Shown in pieces: positions 47,808 through 59,380 of a DNA stretch of 64,000 nucleotides; position 1 is the first letter of the stretch; each line of letters starts with the position of its first letter. A program made the position numbers and the translations under genes. Source of the DNA: Stomoxys calcitrans. Its lineage: Eukaryota > Arthropoda > Insecta > Diptera > Muscidae. Below the pieces are notes generated by a model. It searched no databases. It was given only the letters and a program-made list of their open reading frames with translations, and had not been told where the DNA came from. The stretch spans positions 190,033,437 through 190,097,436 of the forward strand of contig NC_081554.1 of the NCBI RefSeq assembly GCF_963082655.1. The letters run 5' to 3'.

Positions 47808-49339
47808 GATTTTCCAAATTTATTGTTGGCGCCTTTCTTTCAGGCCCATTGCTATTCATTTCACCCTACCTCAATGCTTATCCCAATAAAACGACTTGTG
47901 CCACAAGTCATAACTGAAAACAAAAATTGCAGCGCCACAAAAACAAAGTGGCAAACATGCCCCAAGTGGATTTGTGGAATGAAAAGTTAAGCAGTTGCTA
48001 ATGTGGGTTTGCAGTATGAAATGAAATGAAAAAAAGTAGTGGTCACTTCTTAGAAGAGGGAAGGGGTGGCCATCAAAGCCATCATCATCATGCCACCACC
48101 GTGCCATGATTAATAAGCAACCATTTTAACACAGGATTACGTCACTAACTAGACTCACTAAACCACCACACACTCAAAGCACATCCATAGTAGAGTTTGT
48201 TTATTTTGGTTTTTGGGTAAAATGGTTTTTTTTTTTTCATTCGTTTTTCTAACCAAATTGTGTATTTGGCAAATTTTTCTTTATTTGCTGGCAATTATGA
48301 TACATACGAATATACGGCAATTCAAGTAGGCAAAGGCATATAGTATGTGAGTGATTTGGTGCTTAGTTGGCTATGAGTGAATATTTTTTTTTGTTGCTAT
48401 AAAGCGGGTAATGCAATAACAATTTCATTTCTATAGGAATTACTACATAAAAAATATTAATTCAAAAAAATTGTGGAAAAAAGTAAGAAAAAAATTTTAT
48501 GCTTGACTGGTCAACAAGTGTTTGTGGTTTAATGTCTGTTTGAGTTAAGGGGTTGTTTGGGGTTTTTTTTTCAAATTTTCAATTGTCCATCACAATTTGT
48601 GTGGTTTTGATTTCATTTGTTTGTCAATTCGCAATCATGGACAAATGTGTGAATTGTCGTGGGAAATTTTTACACACAATACACCTGGCTAATATATGTT
48701 TTAATTTGATTAAGGAAGAAAATGTGAGCATAATGGTTTGGAAAGTTTTATATAGCTTACAAATTGCATAAATTGTGTGACCTACTTTTAAAACACACAT
48801 CAAAATAATTATTACTTATTTGCAGATTGCAACTATTAAATTTGGTAAATGCAGCATTTTCAAGCACTTTTTGTTACCTATGCAAAGTAATATTGAAATA
48901 AATTTGTTAGAAAGATGTATAATTTTCATAATGTCAGTTTAATTCAAACAAATATTTTTAAATGTATTTGTTCGGTTTTTAGTTTAGAAGATTATGTTAA
49001 CACAATTTTTAATACAGTACATATTTATATTGAATTTTTATAATTTTGAAAAAGTCGAATTATTAAAATATTTGTAAATATTGTGTATACAGTACAGTTT
49101 ATGTTTAGATTATCTTATAAAAATATTAAAGTATACTTTTAGGCTGTTAATAATTTCCGTTAATGCTTTAGCAGAGTTTCCAAGCGTTTCAATATTGTTC
49201 CCGTACGCGGCATAAATAATTTGAAACGCTGGTTGTGTTTAAATGTTCCCAAAAACCTTAGTATAAAAAAATAATTCATATAGTCACATTCAAATTACAA
49301 AAAATACCATGGAAAGTTGAGACATTAACCAAACATTTC
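47808..49339. other. Unique A+T-rich DNA
   Basis: No repeat or gene is recognised. The open frame at 48553-48771 lies in A+T-rich sequence and shows no domain. Confidence 0.45.
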
Positions 49340-49989
49340 ATTAATTCAGCTTTAGGGGCAGCATGCCCCTCAAACGAAATTTTCGTCGCATAAAAAAATG
49401 CATTGACGTAGCCTTCAAGTTGCTTTGTGTTACAGGGTGACTAAGTGCAAACCGAAAAAAATATAAATATATGAACAGTATATCTTCAAATACAGTGTAC
49501 CATTGATTATCCGGGATAGTCAGGACCCTTATTGCCCTTTTGGCAATTTTACTGTCGGTAAAGATGTTCACACTCGACGTAATTTTGTAATTTATTGTAA
49601 TGCAATTATGTTCAGGCAATTTGAAACAGATCTCAGTGCCTGGGTTCTCAATGTAGACCCCCAGGCCCACTCTGTCCCCTAACTTTGATCCATCCGTGTA
49701 ACATGATCTTCCTGATGTCATACTAGGGTTCCGTCAATCCAAGACTGTGCCGATGGCAGCAGTGCCTCGCACTCGACTTCAAGGTTCATCTCAGGACAGT
49801 TCTGACGGAATTCAAAATGAATTCTGAACTCTCTTTCGGATTTTTTTGTACTTGCTTTTTGTGGCACATTTTTCTTACCAGTACAAAATATTCTCTACAG
49901 TTCGGAAGGAATTCTAAACGATGTCTGCGTTGTCGATTGTTATTGTCTTTTTCCTGTGCTAGATTGTTTGCATATTTTTGTTTGTGAAC

Positions 49990-50170
49990 CATTGGATGCC
50001 ACTGTTGCAAAGAGGGTAGTATCCTTGCCTATGACGCTGAGTGCCTGGGTTCGAATCCTGGCCAGAAAATCAGAAAAATTGTCAGTCGTAGTTATTCTAA
50101 GCAGGTAACATTTGTGAGGTATTATGCCTTGTAAAAACTTCTTCCGTTCGGACTCGGCTATACAAAGGAG
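49990..50170 (+). mobile_element. tRNA-headed SINE in the LINE
   Basis: The B box GGTTCGAATCC lies at 50048-50058. It is followed by AGAAAATCAGAAAAATTGTC, GTAACATTTGTGAGGTATTA, TGCCTTGTAAAAACTTCTTC and GTTCGGACTCGGCTATACAA, the same SINE body recalled from calyptrate flies, with an internal deletion between CTTC and CGTTCGG. Confidence 0.65.
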
Positions 50171-51394
50171 ATTGTTAATGGAAAGGTTCAAGAGTAAATT
50201 TGCAATACATTCGAATACTATAAGAATGGTTTTAGAATTGATTAGAATTCGATAAGACAAGTCGGAAAGTACATCCGAATTTAATAAATTTTTATTTCAA
50301 AATTCGGTCAGAAATTAATACGACGAGTCGGAAAAAACATTCGAACTGTTAAGGAATTCTAATATACTTTTAGTCAGAAATCTATAAGACAAGTTGGAAA
50401 CCACATCCGTGATTCTCCTGTTGACAGACCAGAAGATACTGTTTGTAGAGCAACTTTGATCTGTATAGATGTTTTCGTCGATTGTGATACCACAGGAAGA
50501 TGCCTTCTAGTTCTTACCGTTGAAACATCCAACAACTTGCGAATATTGACATCCGCTAAATAAGACAAGTTCTCAAAGAAATGAGAACCTATAGTTGTCC
50601 TTACTTCTATATTTTTATTTTCAAATGCAGCTAAGCCACCATTAAATCTCTGCAGAATATATTTTCGAATACAAACTGCGTTCGACTGTTGCAATGACTC
50701 AACTAGAGGGCTGGACTGTATAAAAATTACCTTTTCTGTGTGCCGGGCCAGAGAGATATTTTATCGTGTTTTAGAGCAGACTAGCTCCCAAGACTAACAT
50801 ATGACCCACATCAAACTTTATAATGGAACGAAATCAGTGAGCATTTCTCTGAAGATATGTAAACTAATTCTTCGACCAAGGCTACGAAAATTTGTAGGTT
50901 ACGGAGTATAGAACAAATTTTTATAGGTAAAAATTTGCTTTTGCAATTGCATACATTTCTTTGCCTATGAATAAACTTGAGGCGCCCAACGTTTTAAGAT
51001 ATGTGTGTATTTTAATAGACATGACTTTAATGAGGTTTTAGTTTTTTTTTAAATGCAGCATACTTTTAGGCAAATCTTTTATTATGAGCAATATCCAGCA
51101 AAGGCGATGCCTTTAAAATTGAACAGAGTAAACTATGCACAGGTGCCAATCTAGTATTATTGAACCAAACACAAATAAATTTAAAAAACTCATTAACATA
51201 TGAAACCTCTCTTCACTGTTTCGTACTTAATTAGCCGTTGGCAAATTGGTAAAACGGACTAAATGTATTGAAGAAGATGGATCTATTGAATTGAACAAAA
51301 TCTATTAGAAAGTGGATTAAAGAAAGATCCTTTGGGTCCACGACATTTTGGACGGACCTCCACTTATGTGCGAATATTGAATGGAGAGTAGGTT

Positions 51395-51431
51395 TTTATA
51401 CCCTCCACCATAGGATGGTGGAGGGTATAAA
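51395..51431. repeat. Perfect 17-bp hairpin of INE-1-like terminal boxes
   Basis: TTTATACCCTCCACCAT, loop AGG, ATGGTGGAGGGTATAAA. These are exactly the left and right sub-terminal boxes of family A joined with no element between them. Confidence 0.9.
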
Positions 51432-54109
51432 TACTCGTGCTCGTAATCCTATATTTAGCAATAGCCTCGATATCTCACGACTGAGGTCGAGTGCGACCGA
51501 ACGAAAACCACTTCCATTCCTTCCAGTTTCCTATCATCGCCTCGATTATACAGCGATGGTATGGCCTGCTCCTTTCCTCTATCCATTCTCTCATTGACTT
51601 TACTTTCATAGGCGCAGTGGCATCGGCTTAATCTGTATGTCTTTTGGTCGGATATCTAGAATAGTCTTCAGTGACCTAGTGGGCGTGGCCCATGCTAAAA
51701 TAACATGTTCTGTGACCATGTTGCACTTTTGTCGCCATCGCAGTCTACCAACCACTGAGGTGTAAGTAAGCAGTCGTCCAATCTTGCTCTTGTAGAGCCA
51801 GTGGACTTTCCTCAGGTCCTATTTTGAGCCTACGCCCCGTATGCATAGTGCCCACTATTTATGAGCCCTCGGTACGCTCCTGAATGTGACACTTCCTGTT
51901 CAATTTTCTGTCCAAGATCATCTCTAAGTATTTGAACTTGTCAGATAACGAAATCGTTCTATTGAAAAACGTGGTGCGTCAAAATGGCCCACCTTCACCT
52001 TCCTCATTTCTCTGGTATGCCATCTGCAAGACCCTTTCGACCATTCTGAAAAGCTTGTTCGGATCCTTACGCCTAAGAAGTATTATAACATCAGCATTTG
52101 TAATTGGTTATTTATGGTGGTAACCCATAGGAGTAGCTGAAAAATAATGCCCCCCGCGGCGTGCCCCGTGCCACTACTTTCGCCTTTATTTTTAGGTCAT
52201 GTGACCCACAATTTATCCACCTGTTCCTTAGCATATGGTTTAACCAGTCTCTAAGGATCCGGTCCTGGTATAAGGATTGGATCATTGTGTCGGTCTGTAC
52301 ATTGTTAAAAGCCCCCTCGATGTCAATGCATACCGCCAATGTGTCCGTCTTGATATCAAAATATTCTTCTTCTTATTACTTATGCACAATCTCGTGAAGG
52401 GCAGTCCTCATCCACCTTCCCTGCACATACGCGCTGTATTTGAGCAGTTCGCTGTATGTCCTACTCTTTATCATGGTAACCCCAATACGTTCCATTTTAT
52501 TGAGTAGCAAGGACATAAGGCTTAAAGGTCTGTAGGCCCTTGGTGTTGCATAACTTGCCCTGGTATAAAACCACCCTTGCTTACTGCCATGCTTTCGGAG
52601 TATATGCAAGTCCGGTGCAGTCTATGAAAATACTGGTCATATGGGGCGCCAGATAGTCGGCCACCTTCTATAATAACGCCGAAAACAAAAACGGGTAACT
52701 TAAATGGTTGAAAGCTAGTCAAGGCTTCCTTTTTCCTTAAATTTGGTACTGATAGGCCTCCGATCCAACTCATAATTCCAAGTTCTCAGGGTCTCCGTGA
52801 TTCCAGTGTTATTCTGAGAGCAGATACCACATGTTCTCCGTTGTCTATTACTCCCATGTCGTCTACCAGTACTAACGTTTCAGTTTGGAAATGGGTTTTT
52901 GAAATAAACTGTTTAATCTTGGCGGTGTTATTAACACCTGTTCGCAGAAAAGCTTCCAGGAGGCACGTTATATCGCTTTGATAATCTTATTGTATTCCTT
53001 GAGCCATATGTAATACCATCCCAATAAACATCTGCTTTTTTTGCGGCTTGCTCTGTTATAAGGCCAGCGAACCTCTTTTCCAATCTTGTGAATCTCCCAA
53101 TCATTTAACGCTTTTCTTGGACTGATTTTCTTTCTCGAAGAGGACAACTATCTTCGAAAGACGTCACTAGTACATTCGTAATCTTGTTGACATTGTCGTC
53201 TATGCTTGGACAATCTAATTTATCTAGCCCAAGTCTTCTTTTGATTAGTCTTCGGAATTTTGGTTAGTTGGTTTTCAACTTATTATGGAAGCTTATCGGA
53301 TTCGGCGCTGGCCGTGCTATTCTAAACCTAATGTAACGATGGTCTTAGAAGGAGTGCAATCTTAAACATCATCGGTGAGATTTTCCGAACATATTGTCAA
53401 ATCTAAAACCTTCTCCCTGATCCTATTAACAATGGTAGCGAAGTTACCAATTCTAAGTGGTATTAGGTCGTTGGTATTGAAAAATTCTGCTAAGGCTTGG
53501 GCCCGCTTTTTTATGTTTGTTTCGGTTCATCCATGGCTTCTGAATTAAGGCAATATGAATCTTTCCCTTGGCGATTTTCACCATCAGGGCGAGTGTAGCT
53601 GTCTTGCTCTGGTGAAGATTTATAGGGATGAGCTCAATCATTGGTCCTCCAATAAATAGGCTTCTTGGGAGTGTGTTATGGTCTCATCGTCCGCTCCCTG
53701 TTGTTTAGGCTGCATTGAGTCACTGGTTACTGCACTGTCTGATGTTTTAATATTCGGATCTTTTCTTCTCTTAGTCTTCCCTTTATTGGGACAGTCCATA
53801 ATGGTCTCGTGGTCAGCACCCTGTTAGGCGGTATTGAGTCATCTGCCAATATGAGGATCTTTGCCTATCCTAGTCTTCCCAATCTAGAAAAAGACAGCCT
53901 TGGTCCCATAGTGTGCCATGCCTTTAGTCCTAGCCAAATGTGCCGCGAAGACTTGATCAGTGACATTGTCTTCCTCCGTAGGACACTTACTAGAGTCTCC
54001 ATTGCGGATTGGCTGGCTGGGTCTTCCCAGAGTACTTGAAAGAGGAGAGCTCTTTTTGAACTCATCACCATAGGATAGAGGAATTTTCATTTAGCCATTC
54101 AGCTTGCAA

Positions 54110-55715
54110 TACAACGAAATATTCATTTCCGATCCTACAAGTATACATTTTTCTAAGATGATTTAAAGTTGTCCGTGTGTCTATCTGTCTCAACGTCCGT
54201 CTATTGTAATCACGCTACAGCCTTCAAAAATTGATATATTGAGCCGAAATTTGGCATAAATACGTCTTTTTGCTGCACGCAGGTTAAGTTATTGAACGGG
54301 CTAAAACAAATCATATTTGGATATAGCTGCCATATAGACCGATTTGACCATTAAGGGTCTAAGCCCATATTATCCGATTTCGCCGAAATTAGGAACAGTG
54401 AGTTGTTGTAGGCCTCCCGTCATCCGACCCAAACATGTTCAGATTGGACTGTATTGAAATATAGATGCCATATATACCGATCTGCCGATTTAGGGTCTTA
54501 AACCCATAAAAGGCGCATTTATTATCCGATTTAGACGAAATTTGGAACAGTGAGTTGTTTTAGGCATCCCGTCATTCGACTGAAATATGCTTCAGATCGG
54601 ACTATATATAAATATAGCTGCCATATATATCGATCTGCCGGTTTAAGGTCATAAACCCATAAAATATGCATTTATTACCCGATTTCGATGACATTTGAAG
54701 AGTTAGTTGTATTAGTACTTAACATTCAGAACGAACCATATTTTGATATAGCTACCACATAGGCTGATCGGCCAATTTTGTGTCTTAAGCCGATAAAAGC
54801 CACATTTATTAACCGATTTGCTGAAATTTGAGACATTGAGTTGTTTTGGGCGTCCCTGCATTCGATTTGAATGCTGGACCATATTTGGGTCGATCGGACC
54901 ATATTTAGATTTAGCTGCTATATAGAACGAACCAAAAATGACGCATTTATTATCTGATTTTGCTGAAATTTGAAACAACGAGTAAGTTTGGACCTCCCGT
55001 CGTTCGGTCGAAATATGATCCAGATTGGACAATATTTGGATATAGGTGCCATATAGACCGACCTGCCAATTAAAGGTCTTAAGCCCATAAAAGACGCATT
55101 TATTATCCGATTTTGCTGAAAATCAGTGATTTGCTGAGGTTCTCCCTTCATCTGACCCGAATATGGTTTAGATCGGACCATATTTAGATATAGCTCCCAT
55201 ATATAACGATCAGCCGATTTAGGGTCTTAATTCCATAACTTTTGCATTAGTTAACAGATTTCGCTGAAATTGGAAACAGTGAGTTAAATTAAGTCTCTAA
55301 ACTGAAAATGGTCCAGATCGCACCATATTTTGATACAGCTATCGTATAGTCCGATCTGCCGATTTAGGGTGTTAAGCCCTAATTTACTTGCCGATTTCGC
55401 TGAAATTTTGAACAGTGCGTTGGACTAGGCCTCCCGTTGTTTGAATCGGAAACGGTCCACATTGAACCATATTTCGATTTAGCTGCTTTATAGACTGATC
55501 TGCCGACGTTGGGTCTAAAATCTGCAAAAGGCTGAAACTATGACTTGTATAAGAGTTCTCAGCACCGGAAAGAAATATGATGCAGACCACCTTATATTTG
55601 GAGATAACTTTGGATATGGTAGTAAAGTTGTAATAAAATAAGATGATGAATATATCCATGGTGGTGGGTATCCAAAGATCGGCCTGGCCGAACTTAATGC
55701 ATTTTTACTTGTTCT
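54110..55715 (-). repeat. Family C INE-1-like element inserted in the LINE
   Basis: The distal part starts near 54170 (GTCCGTGTGTCTATCTGTC). It continues with about nine units of 140-150 bp (GATATAGCTGCCATATAGAC, CCGATTTAGGGTCTTAA). It ends ATGGTGGTGGGTATCCAAAG, hairpin TCGGCCTGGCCGA, then TTTTTACTTGTT. It separates the presumed ORF1 at 55797-56153 from the rest of the LINE. Confidence 0.8.
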
Positions 55716-55796
55716 TCTTCATAATTTTAGCAGTGTTATTCTTTGATTCTCTGAGATCTGATTCTCTTTCCAGCTTCCGTAGAAGTGCCTGGAATA

Positions 55797-56153
55797 TCAG
55801 CCCCGTGCCCCGGATTGCCTTCTCAGTCTTTTTGTGATCTCTGCAAATCCTTCGCTCACTTCTGCCGTCATCCCTCTGTTCTCATCTCTCGATTCGGCTG
55901 CGGTGACTGTTTCATTGACACTGTCGATGTCTGATTCTAAATCGGAAACACCATCTTTACTCACAGGCTGGGGTCGAACTGTACACCCCTTTGGTTTATA
56001 CGTCTCTTCTTCATTAGTTAGTTTGACGACTGGTTGTGCGCTTGAAGCATTACCCTCGACTGCTGTTGCCAAAACACGCACACCTATAGGAGGGGCGATT
56101 AAAATGCTATGGTCTGATGCCACCACCGCAGCTGTTGGGTCTTTGGAGTCCAT
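55797..56153 (-). CDS. Presumed LINE ORF1 N-terminal fragment, unknown protein
   Basis: This is a 118-residue frame with balanced composition: MDSKDPTAAVVASDHSILIA, then acidic segments (SDLESDIDSVNETVTAAES) and a basic end (ITKRLRRQSGARG). No domain is recognised and there is no cysteine knuckle. It lies on the same strand as, and 5' of, the LINE at 49340-54100, separated only by an inserted INE-1-like element, which makes a truncated gag-like ORF1 the simplest reading. A host exon cannot be excluded. Confidence 0.4.
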   Translation of the reverse strand: MDSKDPTAAVVASDHSILIAPPIGVRVLATAVEGNASSAQPVVKLTNEEETYKPKGCTVRPQPVSKDGVSDLESDIDSVNETVTAAESRDENRGMTAEVSEGFAEITKRLRRQSGARG

Positions 56154-56170
56154 TTTGAGCCACTCCTGAA

Positions 56171-56585
56171 AGGCTTTAAAATTTTTAATAATAGATAGCT
56201 ATTGCGAGATACAGATAATTTTCTTCTATAAGCGAAATGATAACACGTCCTCTCTACTCAACGCTTACTAGTTAAATCTCTGTATTTTAATTGGTGTGCA
56301 TAATTTGTACAAAATCGGTTCAGATTTTGATGTAGCATATATATCTTTCATCCCACTGAGGCGGCAGCCGTTGCCGATGAAGGATTCCATAGAGTCAATC
56401 CGGTACGTACAACCGGCTGCCATGGGATTAATCCGATATGTTCTTTTATAGCAGTAATGGCATTAATTTTTCTCCAATCTATACAAAATATAGCATGAGT
56501 TTTTTTCAATAGTGTGCAAAATGTCATCAAAATCGGTTCAGATTTGAATTTAACAGCCGTGTGTGTACATATATCATTCATTGTA
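56171..56585. repeat. INE-1-like fragments
   Basis: Two ACAAAATCGGTTCAGATTTT-like cores with GTGTGCATAATTTG spacing at about 56300 and 56530, resembling family D. Too short to classify further. Confidence 0.45.
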
Positions 56586-56813
56586 TTGGGTTGCCCAAAA
56601 AGTAATTGCGGATTTTTCATATAGTCGGCGTTGACAAATTTTTCACAGCTTGTGACTCTGTAATTGCATTCTTTCCTCTGTCAGTTAGCAGCTGTAATTT
56701 TTAGCTTGAAAAAAGTGTAAAAAAAGTATATTTGATTAAAGTTCATTCTAAGTTTTATTAAAAATGCATTTCTTTCTTTTAAAAAATCCGCAATTACTTT
56801 TTGGGAAACCCAA
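56586..56813 (-). mobile_element. Mariner-type MITE, full copy near the cuticle gene
   Basis: It starts TTGGGTTGCCCAAAAAGTAA after TA (56584-56585) and ends TTTTTGGGAAACCCAA before TA (56814-56815). It lies about 0.8 kb downstream of the cuticle gene. Confidence 0.9.
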
Positions 56814-57609
56814 TATATTCTCTTTTAGAAATTTCACAAAAATTTGTAAGGGGGAAATATGTTATTATGGACCAATCCTATCCTCTGAGCCGTACTTCAA
56901 AAATGATTCGTAGTAGGACAAAAGTCCCATCCTTAAGTATTACAACAATTCATTAAAAAAAAAGCGAATACAAGCGAATATTATTTTCATTTCTTTATTT
57001 GTCCATTCTTGGTCGTTTTTATTTATTTATTTACACAATACAATTAAATATATACAAAAAAAAAATAAAAAATGAAATAAATCAAAATATAAGCATAAAG
57101 ATTTTTCGTTTATAAGTAGAAATTTTGTTTCAATCTATAAAAATAAAATATTGAAAGGGACAATAAAACAAATGCTGTGGATTTTATTGCAAATGACAAA
57201 TAAATCACAACAAAAATATGGGAAAGGGCAAGTTGGACTGAAATGTACGAAAAATCATGAGTATTGATTTGGCAGTGTATTGAGTATGCAACAACAAACG
57301 TCTCTCAAAGTCCTTCAAAGTTTAAAGTATTCCCATATTTCCACAACAAATCTTTTTCAAATAATTGCCCCTCTCATTATTCGTTTAGGGTTTCATGACT
57401 TTTCTTACAAAGATTTGAATTTTTCGTTTTTTTTTTCTCTAAAAATGTTTTGTTTCGTTATCACACTCTAAAACTAAACAAAAAAATATACAAAAAATTA
57501 GATTTACATTAAAAAAGAAACATAAAAATACAGTTTTTTAATAAACGTAAATGAGGCCATTTTAGATTCTAAATAAGGCCAGCGATTTGCGATTAAGAGA
57601 AATCTTTGT
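56814..57609. other. Unique A+T-rich DNA downstream of the cuticle gene
   Basis: There are poly-A and poly-T runs and no coding or repeat structure that I can recognise, apart from the poly(A) signal at its edge. Confidence 0.5.
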
Positions 57610-57615
57610 TTTATT
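57610..57615 (-). terminator. Poly(A) signal of the cuticle gene
   Basis: The plus strand reads TTTATT, which is AATAAA on the gene strand, 43-48 bases after the stop codon. It implies a very short 3' UTR and supports the minus strand as the coding strand. Confidence 0.6.
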
Positions 57616-57657
57616 GGTTTTGTTTGTTATGGGTTTTGATGCCGCACAAGAATTTGT

Positions 57658-58911
57658 CTATTTTTTGTGGTAGTGACCGCCGTGGCCGCTGTGGCCATAA
57701 CCACCTCCATAACCACCACCGTAACCACCACCATAACCACCACCGTAACCACCGCCATAGGCGAAGCCTCCTACAGCGCCAACATGGCTTTCTAAGTGGA
57801 CGGGTACTGCAACTGGTACTTTGTAGGGCACTTGTCTTTCGACGGTAACAGGCACATGTTGCTCAAATGGCACTGGCACTGGACGCTCAACGGCCACCTT
57901 GACGGGGTAGGGCACTTGACGTTCAACGGGGTAGGGAACCTCCTTGACTACTGGATAGGGTTGGGGTACACCCACTTTAACTGGCACAGCTACGGGGCGA
58001 TCGACAGGCACTGGCACTGGATGATCCACGGGTACGGGCACATTTACGTTCACTCTCTTCTCCACTGGATAGGGCACGGGTTTCTCAACTGGCACTGGGT
58101 ATGGCTTTTCCACATGCACAGGGTAGGGACGATCTACGGGTACCTTGAAGGGAACCTGAACAATCTTCTCTACGGGATAGGGTTGGGGCACATGGACGGG
58201 CACTTTGACTGGAACTTGTACAACCTTTTCGACTGGGTAGGGTTGTGGCACGGGCACCTTAACGGGTACTTGAACAATTTTCTCTACGGGATAGGGGGCT
58301 GGGACGGGCACCTTAACGGGAACTGGACGATCAACATGTACAGGCACTTGAACATGGACAGTCTTTTCTACGGGATAGGGTTGTGGAATATGTACAGGTA
58401 CTTTGACGATTTCCTTAACGGGATAGGTAATAGTCTTTTCGACGGGATAGGGGGCGGGAACGGGAACCTTAACGGGATATGTAACGGTTCTCTCTACTGG
58501 ATAGGGAATGTGACGTTCCACCTGATAGGGTACTGGCACATTACGCACAACAGTATTGACTTGGACATTGGTGGGTATAGCACCACCAGCAGCGACGGCA
58601 GTACCGCCGAAACCACTACCACCATAGGCAATACCACCACCACCATAGAGGGCACCACCACCACCATGACCCAAGACAATACCACCGCCATGACCCAGAA
58701 GGGCACCACCAGAGTGACCATAACTGGCGGGAGCATAGCCATGTCCCACACCATGAAGAATACCACGCTTCTCTTGTTTCTTTTCGACGGTGCTTACAGC
58801 AGCCTTAGCCTCGGAGGCGGCGGGTTTGGGTTCAACAGACTTTGTTTCAACAGCCTTCTTGGCATCCTCGGCATGGGCGAGGACACACAGGGCTAAAAGC
58901 CCAAAAACGAT
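57658..58911 (-). CDS. Vajk-like low-complexity cuticular protein, exon 2 (final exon)
   Basis: Secreted structural protein, probably a component of the cuticle. Exon 2 encodes 417 residues and a TAG stop. It opens at a good acceptor (pyrimidine tract, then TTTCAG) directly with a hydrophobic [14 protein letters not shown], the body of a signal peptide. Cleavage is likely after AHA, leaving [10 protein letters not shown]. The initiator Met must lie in a short upstream exon, the usual plan of insect cuticle genes, joined in phase 0. Domain order: an Ala/Lys/Glu-rich propeptide (residues 15-48) ending in KKQEKR, a furin-like site, then GILHG; a Gly/His/Tyr/Ala-rich block (about 50-100); a long Val/Pro array (about 105-370) of PYPVEK, VPVKVPV and VPVDRP variants; and a tail of [12 protein letters not shown] repeats ending HYHKK. 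There is no Rebers-Riddiford chitin-binding motif. The composition matches the Vajk cuticle proteins encoded within the Drosophila Nimrod cluster; another Pro-rich low-complexity cuticle protein is the alternative. No Nimrod gene is visible here. Confidence 0.85.
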   Translation of the reverse strand: MVFGLLALCVLAHAEDAKKAVETKSVEPKPAASEAKAAVSTVEKKQEKRGILHGVGHGYAPASYGHSGGALLGHGGGIVLGHGGGGALYGGGGIAYGGSGFGGTAVAAGGAIPTNVQVNTVVRNVPVPYQVERHIPYPVERTVTYPVKVPVPAPYPVEKTITYPVKEIVKVPVHIPQPYPVEKTVHVQVPVHVDRPVPVKVPVPAPYPVEKIVQVPVKVPVPQPYPVEKVVQVPVKVPVHVPQPYPVEKIVQVPFKVPVDRPYPVHVEKPYPVPVEKPVPYPVEKRVNVNVPVPVDHPVPVPVDRPVAVPVKVGVPQPYPVVKEVPYPVERQVPYPVKVAVERPVPVPFEQHVPVTVERQVPYKVPVAVPVHLESHVGAVGGFAYGGGYGGGYGGGYGGGYGGGYGHSGHGGHYHKK

Positions 58912-58930
58912 CTGAAATGAAAGAAAAAGA
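58912..58930 (-). other. Splice acceptor and polypyrimidine tract of intron 1
   Basis: On the minus strand this reads TCTTTTTCTTTCATTTCAG, directly before the ATC codon that opens the signal-peptide exon. No ATG is present in frame upstream in exon 2, so the start codon must be spliced on. A matching short exon (ATG plus one or two codons followed by GT) was looked for up to 64000 and not found with confidence. The intron may be long and transposon-filled or may leave the window. Confidence 0.75.
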
Positions 58931-59332
58931 AGAAAAATTAATTTGGAATTTTGTGAAAGTGAAGTGTGCGCTTTGTTTGTTTATTTTAGTTGTATGTTAC
59001 CTAGAGATTCAATAAAGGCTGAAGTGATTTTGATGAAATTTTCACAGCATGATGCTTTGGACTGCAGCGAAATTTCGTTTGCATACTTATGGTAACCCAA
59101 AAGCCCAAATAATATGGGGAACGACCCGCCCACAAAATCCGTAAAAAGACATATTATTCAGTCAAGTCCTCTAGTGACTCAGGAATTCAAGGTCCAAGAC
59201 CGGTTAATGTAACAGCTATTTCAAAACATGGACCAATATGACTCATCTACAATTCCAACCGCAGAATTTCAAACGCCTTGATTTACTCCTTCGAAAGTTA
59301 GCGTGCTTTCGACTGAGAGACGAACGGACGGT
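58931..59332. other. Intron/5' flank of the cuticle gene with an INE-1-like fragment
   Basis: After about 70 bp of unique intron there is a Helitron-like scrap (GAAATTTTCACAGCATGATG). A decayed family A piece follows (AAACATGGACCAATATGACT, TTAGCGTGCTTTCGACTGAG). Confidence 0.5.
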
Positions 59333-59380
59333 CATGTAAAAACTTCTACCCAAAGAGGGGTCGCACAGCGGCACGCCGTA
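59333..59380 (+). mobile_element. SINE fragment
   Basis: CATGTAAAAACTTCTACCCA then AAGAGGGGTCGCACAGCGGC and ACGCCGTA. This is the central part of the same SINE, missing from the copies at 17235 and 49990. Confidence 0.6.

Larger units (their letters stand above)
49340..54100 (-). pseudogene. Decayed LINE with endonuclease, reverse transcriptase and RNase H
   Basis: Order on the minus strand: ORF1-like sequence at 54090-53860; endonuclease start at 53641-53500 (MIELIPINLHQSKTATLALM, HIALIQKPW); its later part around 53270 (NQLTKIPK-type); RT fingers at 52609-52376 (YRPLSLMSLLLNKMERIG); palm at 52339-52112 (CIDIEGAFNNVQ, ARGTPRGALF); a decayed active-site segment at 52100-51900 (DVIILLRRKDPNKLF); and RNase H at 49721-49341 (CYTDGSKLGDRVGLGVYIEN). 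Many frameshifts and stops. The 50000-51400 part between RT and RNase H contains a SINE and unidentified sequence, including a 106-residue frame at 50374-50694 that I cannot place. Confidence 0.75.

Noticed and set aside
47871..48107. A 78-codon minus-strand frame as a gene
   Set aside because: It is His/Phe/Asp-rich at random with no start context or domain, in unique DNA without other coding signs.
50048..50058. A tRNA gene suggested by GGTTCGAATCC
   Set aside because: No matching acceptor and anticodon stems can be drawn; the downstream sequence is SINE body.
57796..58896. A 366-codon plus-strand frame as a real gene
   Set aside because: It is the mirror of the cuticle gene repeats. The minus strand has a signal peptide, splice acceptor, dibasic site and poly(A) signal; the plus frame has none and a biologically odd W/H/N-rich composition.
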